Positions 26,985 to 36,270 are shown, counted from the stretch's first letter. The stretch is 64,000 nt of DNA from Arthrobacter pascens (GCF_030815585.1 NZ_JAUSWY010000001.1:1736001-1800000); one strand, 5' to 3'. Numbers and translations: made by a program. Notes: a model not told the origin generated them from the letters alone.

Positions 26985-27614
26985 TTACGGAGCAGTCGAT
27001 GGCTGGTTTAGGTGTTTCCTGAAGTGGTCTTCGATCCGCTGCCATGCTTCCGGGGAAGCCTCCGGGTCCGGCTTGATGCCCATGATCCGGTTCAGCGGAC
27101 GCAGCAGTTTCGGTGCCAGGTCGGCGTCGTTCATGAAGGCGTGGCTGGAGACGGGAAACTCCTTGACGTCATTCTCGATTCCAAGCCCGTTGAGGGCGGA
27201 CTTCAGCTTGGCGGCCGCGCCCGGCAGCGTGTGGTCCCGGCCGCCGTAGTTGGCCACCACTGGACATGATCCGCGCAAAGACTCCTCTAGGCGCCTGGGG
27301 AGTTGCCCGTAGTTCACGGACGCAGCATCGAAACCGTCCTTGGCCACAAGCAGGGCAAAGCCGCCGCCCATGCAGAAGCCGATCACACCCGTCTTTCCGG
27401 TGCTGCGCTCCGAAGTGCTGAGCCAGGTCCGTGCGGTGGCCAGATCGGTGAAGGCCTTGCCGGTGCCCGAGATCATTGACCGCATGGTGCTCACAAGGCA
27501 GCGGCGGGCGCCGCCGTCGCTGTAGAGGTCCACGGCCAGCGTCAGGTAACCGGCTGCGGACAGCCTGTCCGCATGGCGGCGCATCCTGTTGCCGGATACC
27601 GGACAGTCTGCCAT
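26985..27614 (-). pseudogene. Dienelactone hydrolase family protein, N-terminally truncated
   Basis: About 209 residues with the DLH catalytic Cys in GFCMGGG, the Asp in YGGRDHTLP and the His in SSHAFMND, so the catalytic core is complete. The N-terminal strands normally preceding RHADRLSAAGYLTLAVDLY are missing. The in-frame coding sense continues upstream (ending GATDARLLMADCPVSGNR) until a TAG that lies inside the CTAAGGGG repeat, so the gene seems cut exactly at the repeat. ATG 27614 might still start a shortened protein. Family members hydrolyse cyclic esters; this copy is probably not functional. Confidence 0.6.
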
Positions 27615-27647
27615 CAGCAGCCGTGCATCGGTTGCTCCGTAAGTGCC

Positions 27648-27661
27648 CTAAGGGGTATTCA
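27648..27661 (+). repeat. 14-base direct repeat, copy 2
   Basis: CTAAGGGGTATTCA, identical to 26907-26920. Together they bracket the truncated dienelactone hydrolase gene. Confidence 0.7.
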
Positions 27662-27736
27662 CTGCTGTGGGTTCATTCCCGCCAGGACCGACCAGCCCTG
27701 GGCCGTCCCAGGCTTGGCGGGTGACCGCGTGGCTTT

Positions 27737-27750
27737 AGATGAATACTCCT
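27737..27750 (-). repeat. Inverted copy of the repeat at the island edge
   Basis: On the minus strand AGGAGTATTCATCT, 13 of 14 bases the same as 26910-26923. Its outer end overlaps the first bases of the 27747 comEC junction, so it may be an element terminus. Confidence 0.6.
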
Positions 27751-27780
27751 GGCGCCGTGGGCAGCCACCGCGCTGATTGC
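27747..27780 (+). repeat. Right copy of 34-base junction repeat
   Basis: Identical to 23317-23350 within comEC. It is the start of the displaced comEC remnant. Confidence 0.75.
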
Positions 27781-28085
27781 GGTTGCCGGCACCTTCAGTG
27801 CCGGCGTGGCGTGGACCGCCAGTTTATGGCGGCCTTTCCGGGCGCCTCGCTGCCGTGGCCCGAGGGAGTCTTCGGACTCCTGACCATGGCGATGCTGTCC
27901 TCGCTGAGCGAGGCCGTCACCTGGCTGGTTGTCCGGCCCCGCCAGGTCCTCCAGCTAGTCATGGCATTGCACTCCCGGACGGAGGCCGTCCTTGAGCTGG
28001 CGGAACAGCATGTGCGCCGGCAGCGGGCCAGGCACGGGCCTGACCGCCGCTGGCGCGGCTTGGAGCCACAGGCCCTCCATGGCAG
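27747..28085 (+). pseudogene. Displaced comEC 3' remnant
   Basis: It encodes the last quarter of ComEC a second time. The first part (APWAATALIAVAGTFSAG) is in one frame. After a one-base loss near 27821 (AGTTTATG against AGGTTCACT in the intact gene) the rest follows in another frame, as AAFPGASLPWPEGVFGLLT and later VRPRQVLQLVMALHSRTE. It is clearly homologous to 23317-23620 but diverged, not a fresh copy. Its place directly before holA is where a comEC end is expected, so it is probably the original native 3' end. No start or upstream part exists. Confidence 0.75.
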
Positions 28086-28124
28086 GCTTAGAACCTGCAC
28101 CAAAATTTCCAGGAGGAATCCCGA

Positions 28125-29141
28125 ATGGCCGCTGCGCCGTCCCCGCGAACCCGGACATCTGCGTCCAACACCGCCACCTGGCGGGACGTTGCCCCGGCCG
28201 GAGTAGTGCTGGTCGGCGGGCCTGAGGAGTACCTCGGGATCAGGGCCATGGACCACATCAGATCGCAGGTGCGTGCCGCTTCCCCTGATGTTGAGGTCAC
28301 ACGGCTTAATGCCGGCAGCTACGAGGCCGGGACACTCGCAATGAACGTCAGCCCCTCGCTGTTCGGCGAGAGCAAGCTGATCGAGGTCGAAGGTGTTGAA
28401 ACCATGACCGACGCCTTCCTGGCTGATGCCCTTGCCTACCTGGCCCGCCCGGAGCCCGATGCCGTCCTGGTGCTCCGCCACGCAGGGGGAGTGCGCGGCA
28501 AGAAGCTGCTCGATGCAGTCAAAACGGGCGGGTGGCCCGTTGTGGACTGCCAGCCCCTGAAAAAGGATGCGGACAAGGCTGCGTTCGTGGCCACCGAGTT
28601 CCGGGCCGCCGGACGGCGGATTGATTCCGACGCCGTGCGGACTCTGGTCAACGCCGTCGGCGCCAACCTTTCGGAACTGGCGGCAGCCTGCAGCCAGTTG
28701 ATCGCGGATGCCAGCGGAGCCGTGACGTCAGACCTGGTGGACCGCTATTACGGCGGCCGGATTGAAGCCACGGCGTTTAAGGTTGCCGATGCGGCGATGG
28801 CGGGAAACGGACCGGCCGCTCTCTCCACCCTTCGCCATGCCCTCGCCACTGGAGCCGATCCGGTTCCGCTGGTGGCTGCGTTGGCCGCCAAGCTCCGGAC
28901 TGTGGCGAAAGTGGCCGGCGCACAGGGATCCTCCGCGCAGATCGCCAAGGAGCTGGGAATGCAGGCCTGGCTGGTGGAACAGGCCCAACGTGACGTCCGC
29001 CGCTGGACCCCGGAGGGACTGATCCGCTCCATCCAGGCCACGGCTGAGGCTGACGCCCAGGTCAAGGGCCTCTCCCGGGATCCGGTCTACGCCGTGGAGC
29101 ACGCGGTAACGGTCATTGCGACGTCGGTGCTGCGGCACTGA
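28125..29141 (+). CDS. holA: DNA polymerase III delta subunit
   Basis: A 338-residue clamp-loader delta subunit, which opens the sliding clamp. The segments VVLVGGPEEYLGIRAM, SLFGESKLIEVEG and the C-terminal helical collar with KELGMQAWLVEQAQRD fit HolA. AGGAGG stands 9 bases before ATG 28125. It follows the comEC remnant, the usual actinobacterial order comEA-comEC-holA-rpsT. Length is normal. Confidence 0.9.
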   Translation: MAAAPSPRTRTSASNTATWRDVAPAGVVLVGGPEEYLGIRAMDHIRSQVRAASPDVEVTRLNAGSYEAGTLAMNVSPSLFGESKLIEVEGVETMTDAFLADALAYLARPEPDAVLVLRHAGGVRGKKLLDAVKTGGWPVVDCQPLKKDADKAAFVATEFRAAGRRIDSDAVRTLVNAVGANLSELAAACSQLIADASGAVTSDLVDRYYGGRIEATAFKVADAAMAGNGPAALSTLRHALATGADPVPLVAALAAKLRTVAKVAGAQGSSAQIAKELGMQAWLVEQAQRDVRRWTPEGLIRSIQATAEADAQVKGLSRDPVYAVEHAVTVIATSVLRH

Positions 29142-29227
29142 CCCGTCGGGGAGGCCTGGCTATCTTCCAGGGAAGGTGGGTCATCCAAGGTGGGCCGGCA
29201 AAGTCAGGTTGGCAGCCTTAAACGTGT

Positions 29228-29256
29228 GTGGCCGGCGCCCAGAGGGCGCCGGCCAC
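29228..29256 (-). terminator. Terminator hairpin after rpsT
   Basis: A 13-base stem (29228-29240 with 29244-29256) and a 3-base loop. The T-tract on the minus strand is weak (ACACGTTTAAGG). It lies 29 bases past the rpsT stop. Confidence 0.6.
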
Positions 29257-29284
29257 AAACATCAGTTCAGATGAACTGGAAACC

Positions 29285-29545
29285 TTACAGTGCGTTGACC
29301 TTCTTGGAGATCGCCGACTTGCGGTTCGCTGCGTTGTTCTTGTGCAGAACACCCTTGCTGACAGCCTTGTCCAGCTTGCGGCTGGCTGCAACCAGGGCAA
29401 CAGCAGCTGCATCCTTGTCAGTGGACTCAACGGCGGTGTTGACAGCGCGGATGGCCGTCTTCAGCTCGGACTTGACTGCGTTGTTGCGCAGGCGAGCCTT
29501 CTCGTTGGTGAGGATGCGCTTCTTCTGGGACTTGATATTAGCCAC
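29285..29545 (-). CDS. rpsT: 30S ribosomal protein S20
   Basis: An 86-residue, Lys/Ala-rich basic protein starting [21 protein letters not shown] from GTG 29545. It matches S20 over its full length, including the C-terminal [18 protein letters not shown]20 binds the 5' domain of 16S rRNA early in assembly. It is convergent with holA and has its own terminator. Confidence 0.96.
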   Translation of the reverse strand: MANIKSQKKRILTNEKARLRNNAVKSELKTAIRAVNTAVESTDKDAAAVALVAASRKLDKAVSKGVLHKNNAANRKSAISKKVNAL

Positions 29546-29714
29546 GTGTGAACTCTCTTTTTAATGCGGAAATGGTCTAGAGGGCTTTCAGATTGGCCAT
29601 TGACTGAGCGGCGTGGGGATACCTATGGCGGCCAACCATCAGTGGCCGTCGACCTGCACGGACACACAGCTATAAAGAATAGCAGATTGGCCCGGAGGCT
29701 GGCCATTTGGCGGC

Positions 29715-30254
29715 CTAGCTCCAGCCGTGTCGGCGGCGGAGTTCTGCGGCGACCAGATCAAAGCGTGCCCGTTCCAGAACGGCTCCCTCGCGCCGGATGC
29801 CTTCCGGGCTGATCTGGAGGATCCTTCGAAGATTTGCTTCACTCGGCCTGGACTGGCGGTCCCAGCTTCCAGTGCCGACATCCACGTAGTCGCCGGCACT
29901 GTTGCCGTCCTGGTCGTGGTCCCTGCTGGTAAGCATCAACCCGAGCAGGTGGGGACCGTTGTGTCCGATCAGCAGGACCGGACGGTCCTTTCCCCTGCTG
30001 TAGTCCTCTTCGTAGGGCACCCAGGTCCACACCACTTCACCGGGGTCAGGGTCACCGTCGGGTTCCGGGGCATAGTGGACTGCCGAGATTCCGTGGAAGT
30101 CGCCGGGATACCCGGCGGACACTCCGGTCCGAGCGCGCACGGGAGTTGGAGTTGCGGTGCTCCCAGGCGATCCGGTGCCGCCGGAGCGGAACCTTTCCAG
30201 GACCCGAAGGGACGTCCGGACTGCGTTGCCCAGTGAGCGGAGGTTTATTGCCAT
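29715..30254 (-). CDS. PemK/MazF-like toxin-family protein
   Basis: A 179-residue protein. A non-conserved, basic N-terminal part (1-70) is followed by a PemK-like core with GEVVWTWVPYEEDYSRGKDRPVLLIG as signature. MazF/PemK toxins are ribosome-independent mRNA endonucleases. No antitoxin gene is next to it: upstream is the divergent lepA region, downstream rpsT. Such orphan PemK-like proteins with a long N-terminal extension occur in actinobacteria, and toxicity is unproven. The start is ATG 30254. Confidence 0.72.
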   Translation of the reverse strand: MAINLRSLGNAVRTSLRVLERFRSGGTGSPGSTATPTPVRARTGVSAGYPGDFHGISAVHYAPEPDGDPDPGEVVWTWVPYEEDYSRGKDRPVLLIGHNGPHLLGLMLTSRDHDQDGNSAGDYVDVGTGSWDRQSRPSEANLRRILQISPEGIRREGAVLERARFDLVAAELRRRHGWS

Positions 30255-30312
30255 GGGGAAACCATATCCCCGGTCAGTCCTGGCGTTGGCCCCGCTTTAA
30301 GGAACCGGAGCC

Positions 30313-30372
30313 CCATTGCAGGACCAGTGCTCCTGCAATGGCGCACTGAGTTGTCCGCAGAATGCAGTGCGC
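30313..30372 (+). promoter_or_regulatory. Nested alternative hairpins between pemK-like gene and lepA
   Basis: CCATTGCAGGA 30313-30323 pairs perfectly with TCCTGCAATGG 30331-30341. CAGTGC in its loop (30325-30330) could pair with GCACTG 30342-30347 instead. GCGCACTG 30341-30348 pairs with CAGTGCGC 30365-30372. The competing stems could act as an RNA switch for lepA or as protein sites for the divergent genes. Confidence 0.4.
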
Positions 30373-30480
30373 GGCCCCGGGACGTGGGACACTGGAGGTT
30401 CCACATGTGCGGCCCGTCCGCAGGGCGCCTTCGTTGCGTCCTGGCGGAGGTCGTGTGAAAGCCAACAGTAAGGACCCTGC

Positions 30481-32334
30481 GTGTCTCCCATGGCCCGCAC
30501 CGCCCCGGTGCCCGCCGCGACAGATCCGGCCATCATTCGGAATTTCTGCATCATCGCGCACATCGACCACGGTAAGTCCACCCTGGCCGACCGCATGCTG
30601 CAGTTCACCGGAGTCGTTCAGTCCCGCGACATGAAGGCCCAGTATCTGGACCGTATGGATATTGAGCGCGAACGCGGCATCACCATCAAGTCCCAGGCCG
30701 TTCGGATGCCGTGGGAGCTTGACGGGACCAGTTACGCCCTGAACATGATCGACACGCCCGGCCACGTCGACTTCACCTACGAGGTTTCCCGCTCGCTCGC
30801 GGCCTGCGAAGGCGCAGTGCTGCTCGTGGACGCAGCCCAGGGCATCGAGGCGCAGACCCTTGCCAACCTCTACCTGGCGATGGAGAACAACCTCACCATC
30901 ATTCCGGTGTTGAACAAGATCGACCTCCCCGCTGCCCAGCCCGAAAAGTACGCGGCGGAACTGGCCAACCTGATCGGCGGCGATCCCGAGGACGTACTCC
31001 GCGTCTCGGGTAAGACCGGTGCCGGCGTCGAGGTCCTGCTGGACAAGATCGTCCGCGAACTGCCGGCCCCGGTGGGCGACCCCAACGCACCGGCCCGCGC
31101 CATGATCTTCGACTCCGTCTATGACACCTACCGAGGCGTTGTCACGTACGTGCGCGTGGTCGATGGCATGCTGCACCCCCGCGAACGCATCCAGATGATG
31201 TCCACTCGTGCCACGCACGAACTCCTCGAGATCGGTGTCAGTTCCCCGGAACCCACGCCCTCCAAAGGCCTCGGCGTCGGCGAGGTCGGCTACCTCATCA
31301 CCGGTGTGAAGGACGTCCGCCTGTCCAAGGTGGGCGATACCGTCACCAATCTTGCCAAGCCGGCCGCTGATTCCCTTCCCGGCTATGCCGATGCCAAGCC
31401 CATGGTTTTCTCCGGCCTGTACCCGCTGGACGGCACCGACTACCCGGTGCTCCGCGATGCGCTGGAGAAGCTGATGCTCAACGACGCCGCGCTGGTGTAC
31501 GAGCCCGAAACGTCCGCAGCGCTGGGATTCGGCTTCCGGGTGGGATTCCTAGGCCTGCTGCACCTGGAAATCACCCGCGAGCGGCTCGAACGCGAATACA
31601 ACCTGGACCTGATCTCCACCGCCCCCAACGTGGAATACGAGGTGACGCTGGAGGACAAGAAGGTGGTCCACGTCACGAACCCCAGCGAATACCCCACAGG
31701 CAAGATCGCTGAAGTCCGCGAGCCGATGGTTTCCGCCACTATCCTGGCGCCGAACGAGTTTGTCGGCGCCATCATGGAGCTGTGCCAGAGCCGGCGCGGA
31801 GTCATGGGCGGCATGGACTACCTGTCCGAGGACAGGGTGGAAATCAGGTACCGCCTGCCGCTGGCCGAAATCGTCTTCGATTTCTTCGACATCCTCAAGT
31901 CCAAGACCCGCGGCTACGGCTCGCTGGACTGGAAAGCCGACGGCGAACAGGTGGCCGACCTGGTGAAAGTGGACATCATGCTCCAAGGCGAACAGGTTGA
32001 TGCCTTCAGCGCCATCACGCACCGTGACAAGGCCTACGCCTACGGTGTGATGATGACTGGCAAGCTCCGTGAACTCATCCCCAGGCAGCAGTTCGAGGTG
32101 CCTATCCAGGCTGCCATCGGCTCCAGGATCATCGCCCGGGAAAGCATCCGGGCTATCCGCAAAGACGTTCTTGCCAAGTGCTACGGCGGTGACATTTCCC
32201 GAAAGCGCAAACTTCTGGAGAAGCAGAAGGAAGGCAAGAAGCGCATGAAGATGGTGGGCCGCGTCGAGGTCCCGCAGGAGGCCTTCATCGCCGCGCTGAC
32301 CACCGACGAGTCCAAGGACAAGGCCAAGAAGTAG
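30481..32334 (+). CDS. lepA: Elongation factor 4 (LepA)
   Basis: A 617-residue translational GTPase that acts on stalled or mistranslocated ribosomes. The GTPase motifs are IAHIDHGKS (25-33), RGITIKS, DTPGH and NKID. The LepA-specific C-terminal part [16 protein letters not shown] is present. GTG 30481 has AAGGA about 6 bases upstream; ATG 30490 is an alternative. hemW follows after 36 bases, so they probably share a transcript. Length is normal for LepA. Confidence 0.95.
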   Translation: MSPMARTAPVPAATDPAIIRNFCIIAHIDHGKSTLADRMLQFTGVVQSRDMKAQYLDRMDIERERGITIKSQAVRMPWELDGTSYALNMIDTPGHVDFTYEVSRSLAACEGAVLLVDAAQGIEAQTLANLYLAMENNLTIIPVLNKIDLPAAQPEKYAAELANLIGGDPEDVLRVSGKTGAGVEVLLDKIVRELPAPVGDPNAPARAMIFDSVYDTYRGVVTYVRVVDGMLHPRERIQMMSTRATHELLEIGVSSPEPTPSKGLGVGEVGYLITGVKDVRLSKVGDTVTNLAKPAADSLPGYADAKPMVFSGLYPLDGTDYPVLRDALEKLMLNDAALVYEPETSAALGFGFRVGFLGLLHLEITRERLEREYNLDLISTAPNVEYEVTLEDKKVVHVTNPSEYPTGKIAEVREPMVSATILAPNEFVGAIMELCQSRRGVMGGMDYLSEDRVEIRYRLPLAEIVFDFFDILKSKTRGYGSLDWKADGEQVADLVKVDIMLQGEQVDAFSAITHRDKAYAYGVMMTGKLRELIPRQQFEVPIQAAIGSRIIARESIRAIRKDVLAKCYGGDISRKRKLLEKQKEGKKRMKMVGRVEVPQEAFIAALTTDESKDKAKK

Positions 32335-32370
32335 TGATGACCGTGGCCGGAACCACCGGAGGCCGCACCC

Positions 32371-33600
32371 GTGCCTAGCGTTCTTCCCCTCGGCGACCCC
32401 GCGCCGTCGGACGGTCTGTTGCCCCCGCAGGCAACGCAGGGCGCTGCGGACCGGGCCTTCGGGCTGTACGTGCACATTCCGTTCTGCGCCGTCCGGTGCG
32501 GATACTGCGACTTCAACACCTACACGGCCACAGAGCTGGGAGGCGGCGCGTCGCAGGACGCCTACGCCACCACCGCCGTGTCCGAAGTGGACTTCGCGGC
32601 AGCAGTCCTGCGGGACTCAGGGATTCCGGGGCGGCCGCTGAGTACTGTGTTCTTCGGCGGCGGCACGCCCACGCTGCTTCCGGCAGAGGACCTCGCCCGC
32701 ATCCTCGGGGCTGCCATCAGCGAGTGGGGGATCGAGCCAGGAGCCGAGGTCACCACCGAGGCCAACCCCGACTCCGTCACGCCCGAGTCCCTTGCCGTCC
32801 TGAAGGAGGCCGGCTTTACCCGGGTTTCCTTTGGCATGCAGTCGGCTGTTCCGCATGTCCTGAAGGTTTTGGACCGCACACATACTCCCAGCCGTGTACC
32901 CCAGGTGGTGCAGTGGGCGCGGGACGCCGGCTTGGCCGTGAGCCTGGACCTGATCTACGGGACGCCGGGGGAATCACTGGACGACTGGCGGTACTCCCTC
33001 GAGACTGCCCTGTCCTACCAACCGGACCACATCAGCGCCTACGCGCTGATCGTGGAGGACGGCACCAAGCTCGCCGCGCAGATCCGCCGGGGTGAAGTCC
33101 CGGGAATCGACGACGACGACCATGCCGACAAGTACGAACTCGCCGACCAGCTCATCTCCGGCGCTGGCCTGGACTGGTATGAAGTCAGCAACTGGGCCCG
33201 GACACCGGAGCAGGCGTGCCGGCACAACCTGGCGTACTGGCGCGGTGACGATTGGTGGGGGATAGGACCGGGCGCCCACTCGCATGTGGGCGGCGTGCGC
33301 TGGTGGAACGTCAAGCACCCCACGGCTTACGCCGGGCGGCTCACGCAGGGCCTGTCCCCGGCGGCGGGACGGGAGACGCTGGACGCCGCAACGCGTGACG
33401 TGGAACGGGTCATGTTGGAGGCAAGGCTTGTTTCGGGCCTGGACATCGCATCGCTCGGTGATCAGGGCCGGCACGCCGTGGCCGAGCTCATCGCGGACGG
33501 CTTGGTGGAGGCGCCCGCTGCCTTCCGCGGCCGCCTGGTGCTGACCCTTAAGGGCCGCCTGCTGGCCGACGCCGTGGTCCGCAGGATCCTGCCGGACTAA
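32371..33600 (+). CDS. hemW: Radical SAM heme chaperone HemW (coproporphyrinogen dehydrogenase-like)
   Basis: A 409-residue radical SAM protein. The Fe-S motif CAVRCGYC gives Cys39, Cys43 and Cys46, and the GGGTPTLL segment binds SAM. HemW has the CxxxCxYC cluster but delivers heme rather than oxidising coproporphyrinogen. Start is GTG 32371 with GGAGG 8 bases upstream. It lies after lepA, the common actinobacterial arrangement, and before the convergent DUF4870 gene. Older annotation would call it HemN. Confidence 0.9.
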   Translation: MPSVLPLGDPAPSDGLLPPQATQGAADRAFGLYVHIPFCAVRCGYCDFNTYTATELGGGASQDAYATTAVSEVDFAAAVLRDSGIPGRPLSTVFFGGGTPTLLPAEDLARILGAAISEWGIEPGAEVTTEANPDSVTPESLAVLKEAGFTRVSFGMQSAVPHVLKVLDRTHTPSRVPQVVQWARDAGLAVSLDLIYGTPGESLDDWRYSLETALSYQPDHISAYALIVEDGTKLAAQIRRGEVPGIDDDDHADKYELADQLISGAGLDWYEVSNWARTPEQACRHNLAYWRGDDWWGIGPGAHSHVGGVRWWNVKHPTAYAGRLTQGLSPAAGRETLDAATRDVERVMLEARLVSGLDIASLGDQGRHAVAELIADGLVEAPAAFRGRLVLTLKGRLLADAVVRRILPD

Positions 33601-33632
33601 CCTCCACGGGCCCTGTCAAGGCGTGCTTCTGG

Positions 33633-34052
33633 CTACTTGATCCAGCGGAGGTTGAACTGGTACCGGTGCGGCTGGCCCCGGTTCACGTGGATGCCCGCCG
33701 CCACGGAGTAGCAGGTCAGGGCGATCCAGATCAGGGTCGCGATGACGGCAAAGATGTTCCCCACCACCGGGATGAAAACCAGGATATTCGCCAATACGGC
33801 AGCGATGGTGGGCGGCAGGCTGAAATTCAGCGCTTCCTTGGATTCCTGCGCAGTGAACGGCCCGCGGTCCCGGAAGATGAGGAAGATCAGCAGAGACGGG
33901 ACGCATCCCAAGATCCCGCCGAAGTGGGCCAAAGTGGCCCACTGGCGGTCTTCGCTCGCCGTGAGCGGCAGTGCATTGGCCGGAACGCCATGGTACTCGG
34001 AACGGCCTTGGCCGCCCTGGTTGTCCCTGTGTTCGCGTGCGTCTTCTGCCAC
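33633..34052 (-). CDS. DUF4870 membrane protein
   Basis: A 139-residue protein. About 35 polar residues are followed by a DUF4870 core beginning SEDRQWATLAHFGG, with hydrophobic segments LGCVPSLLIFLIF, PPTIAAVLANILVFIPVV and VIATLIWIALTCYSVAA. AAGGAAT lies 7 bases before ATG 34052. The function of the family is unknown. It is convergent with hemW. Confidence 0.82.
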   Translation of the reverse strand: MAEDAREHRDNQGGQGRSEYHGVPANALPLTASEDRQWATLAHFGGILGCVPSLLIFLIFRDRGPFTAQESKEALNFSLPPTIAAVLANILVFIPVVGNIFAVIATLIWIALTCYSVAAGIHVNRGQPHRYQFNLRWIK

Positions 34053-34210
34053 GGTTAATTCCTTCGTAGTGCAATGTTGCTGTGATGTGGAACTGCTGGC
34101 CTATTGAACTGCGGTCTGAAGTAAGAACAGCCTCCGCAGTACCAAGAATACTGGCTCGGCGGCGGAATGCCGCCTTGACAGTCTCGGAGCCGGATCTGCG
34201 CGCCCGGCAG

Positions 34211-35065
34211 CTACGGCACGGTCAGGAAGTCGATGACCTCCTCCACCCTGCCGAGCAGCGACGGTTCCAGGTCCGCATAGCTGCGGACTGCGCCCAGTAG
34301 CTTCTGCCAACCCAGGCCAATATCCTCCTTCGTGGAGTGCGGCCAGCCGAACGCGGCCAGTATTCCAGTCTTCCAGTCCTGCCCGCGGGGAACCACGGGC
34401 CATTGCCCGATGCCGAGTGTGGCCGGCCGGATAGCCTGCCACACGTCCACATAGGGGTGGCCAACGATGAGGACGTTGCCGGCAGCTCCTGGCGAAGCCA
34501 TCACGGAGTCGGCTATGCGGGACTCTTTGGAGTCCGGCACCAGGTGGTCCACCAGGACACCCAGCCGCCGTCCGGGTCCGGGTCCGAATTCGGCGACCGC
34601 GGCCGCGAGATCATCGATTCCATGCAAAGGCTCGACGACGATGCCTTCCACCCTGAGGTCGTCTCCCCAGACTTTTTCCACCAGCTCGGCGTCGTGCTTG
34701 CCCTCTACCCAGATCCGGCTCGCCTTGGCCACCTGGGCCCGCTGGCCGGCCACCCGGACGGAACCGGAAGCTGTCCGTCCGCCTGCTGCGGCGGGCCCAC
34801 CGGCCGGCCGAGATGCGGGCGGCATCAGCCGGATGGGCTCACCCTCCAGGAGGAAGCCGAAGCCCAGCCGGAAAGACCGTGACTTGCCGCGCCGGTCCTC
34901 CAAGGCCACAACATGCATGCCGCCGGACTTTTCAACCCGCGTTACAGCCCCCACCCAGCCGGACTGGACGTCCTCCAGGACCATTCCACGCTCCACCGGA
35001 ACTTCAGGCAGCTGGTTCCTTGCGGGGGCGGAGATCTCCTGCGGGCCCCAGTTCTGGTACTGCAT
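34211..35065 (-). CDS. DUF3097 protein
   Basis: A 284-residue soluble protein that fits actinobacterial DUF3097. It begins MQYQNWGPQE, and a central stretch SRIWVEGKHDAELVEKVWG resembles a Toprim-type segment. The C-terminal part IGLGWQKLLGAVRSYADLEP is conserved in the family. Function unknown; a nucleic-acid role is only suggested by the Toprim-like look. It is divergent from hrcA, and about 190 bases with the CIRCE site lie between them. Confidence 0.8.
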   Translation of the reverse strand: MQYQNWGPQEISAPARNQLPEVPVERGMVLEDVQSGWVGAVTRVEKSGGMHVVALEDRRGKSRSFRLGFGFLLEGEPIRLMPPASRPAGGPAAAGGRTASGSVRVAGQRAQVAKASRIWVEGKHDAELVEKVWGDDLRVEGIVVEPLHGIDDLAAAVAEFGPGPGRRLGVLVDHLVPDSKESRIADSVMASPGAAGNVLIVGHPYVDVWQAIRPATLGIGQWPVVPRGQDWKTGILAAFGWPHSTKEDIGLGWQKLLGAVRSYADLEPSLLGRVEEVIDFLTVP

Positions 35066-35154
35066 GGATTCACTCCGCCTTGCGCTAGATAGTGGCCCGG
35101 AATTTCGCCCGGAGCGGTACCAATGCTAACAACGCCGTGAGACATATTAGACTG

Positions 35155-35181
35155 TTAGCACTTAGGCATGTCGAGTGCTAA
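35155..35181. promoter_or_regulatory. CIRCE operator upstream of hrcA
   Basis: TTAGCACTT-N9-GAGTGCTAA, one mismatch from the consensus inverted repeat. It is the binding site of HrcA, encoded 75 bases downstream. TATTAG at 35146-35151 just before it may be the -10. Confidence 0.93.
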
Positions 35182-35256
35182 CCCAAGAGTTGGCCCATCC
35201 AAGGGGAATCCCGGGCATGTAGGTGTAGAGGTTGTGACCGTAGACGGAGGTGGAGT

Positions 35257-36270
35257 GTGAGCGAGCCGCGCAAGCTGGAAGTACTGCGTGCCATCGTGGA
35301 GGACTACGTGCACTCCCGCGAGCCCGTCGGTTCAAAGGCGCTGGTTGAACGCCACCACTTGGGTGTGTCCAGTGCCACCATCCGCAACGACATGGCGGCG
35401 CTGGAGGATGAGGGACTTATCACTGCCCCGCATACCAGTGCAGGACGGATCCCCACAGACAAGGGCTACCGGCTGTTTGTGGATCAGATCTCCGCCGTCA
35501 AGCCTCTCTCGCCGGCAGAACGCCGGGCCATCCAGTCGCTCCTGGAGGGCTCGGATGACCTTGACGATGTCCTGGACCGCACGGTCAGGCTGTTGTCCCA
35601 GCTCACCAACCAGGTTGCGGTGGTGCAGTACCCGCACCTGAGCCGCGCCACTATCCGGCACATTGAATTCGTGCTCCTGGCACCCCGGCAGGTCCTTGTG
35701 GTGCTTATTGCGAACACCGGCAAGGTGGAACAGCGCGTGATCGACATCGGCCAGGACATAGGCGACGATGCCCTCTCGGGTCTGCGTGCAAGGTTCCTCG
35801 GCTCGCTTTCCGGGACACCGCTGAGCCTGCTGACGCAGTCGCTCCCTGCAGTGGTGTCCACCGTCAGTTCGGGCCAACGGCAGGCAGCGCAGGCCCTGGC
35901 TCACGGGCTGGAAACCCTGGCGCACAACAGCCGTGAGGAACGGATGGTCATGGCAGGCACGGCAAACCTCGCCAGGTCCAATGTGGATTTCCCCCTCAGC
36001 ATCGGGCCGGTACTCGAAGCCCTTGAGGAACAGGTGGTGATGTTGCGCCTGCTCAGCGACATGGCGCAGGATCCTCGCGGAGTGACCGTCAGCATTGGCC
36101 GGGAAAACCCCTACGACGGCCTTGCCGAAGCCTCCGTTGTCGCAACCGGCTATGGGCCGGACAGCACCGCCAAGATCGGAATTCTCGGTCCCACGCGGAT
36201 GGACTATCCCACCACAATGGCCGCCGTCCGGGCAGTAGCCCGCTACCTTTCAAGGATTCTGGGTCCGTGA
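35257..36270 (+). CDS. hrcA: Heat-inducible transcription repressor HrcA
   Basis: A 337-residue repressor. The winged helix at the N-terminus ([20 protein letters not shown]) is followed by [12 protein letters not shown] and HTSAGRIPT, all typical of HrcA. It binds CIRCE, and its folding depends on GroE in other bacteria. The CIRCE site directly upstream indicates self-regulation. GTG 35257 is preceded by GGAGGTGGAG. dnaJ starts 82 bases downstream and rsmE after that, so the three probably form one heat-shock unit. Confidence 0.95.
   Translation: MSEPRKLEVLRAIVEDYVHSREPVGSKALVERHHLGVSSATIRNDMAALEDEGLITAPHTSAGRIPTDKGYRLFVDQISAVKPLSPAERRAIQSLLEGSDDLDDVLDRTVRLLSQLTNQVAVVQYPHLSRATIRHIEFVLLAPRQVLVVLIANTGKVEQRVIDIGQDIGDDALSGLRARFLGSLSGTPLSLLTQSLPAVVSTVSSGQRQAAQALAHGLETLAHNSREERMVMAGTANLARSNVDFPLSIGPVLEALEEQVVMLRLLSDMAQDPRGVTVSIGRENPYDGLAEASVVATGYGPDSTAKIGILGPTRMDYPTTMAAVRAVARYLSRILGP

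Larger units (their letters stand above)
23351..27746. mobile_element. Island inserted in or recombined with the comEC 3' region
   Basis: This segment separates a complete comEC from a displaced, frameshifted second comEC 3' end that directly precedes holA. It holds the incoming comEC tail, several tiny genes, a recombinase-accessory-like fragment, a membrane protein, a serine hydrolase, a truncated dienelactone hydrolase and AT-rich non-coding patches. Coding density is far lower than in the rest of the window. No intact integrase or transposase is visible, so the mechanism is inferred from the boundary structure alone. Confidence 0.5.
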
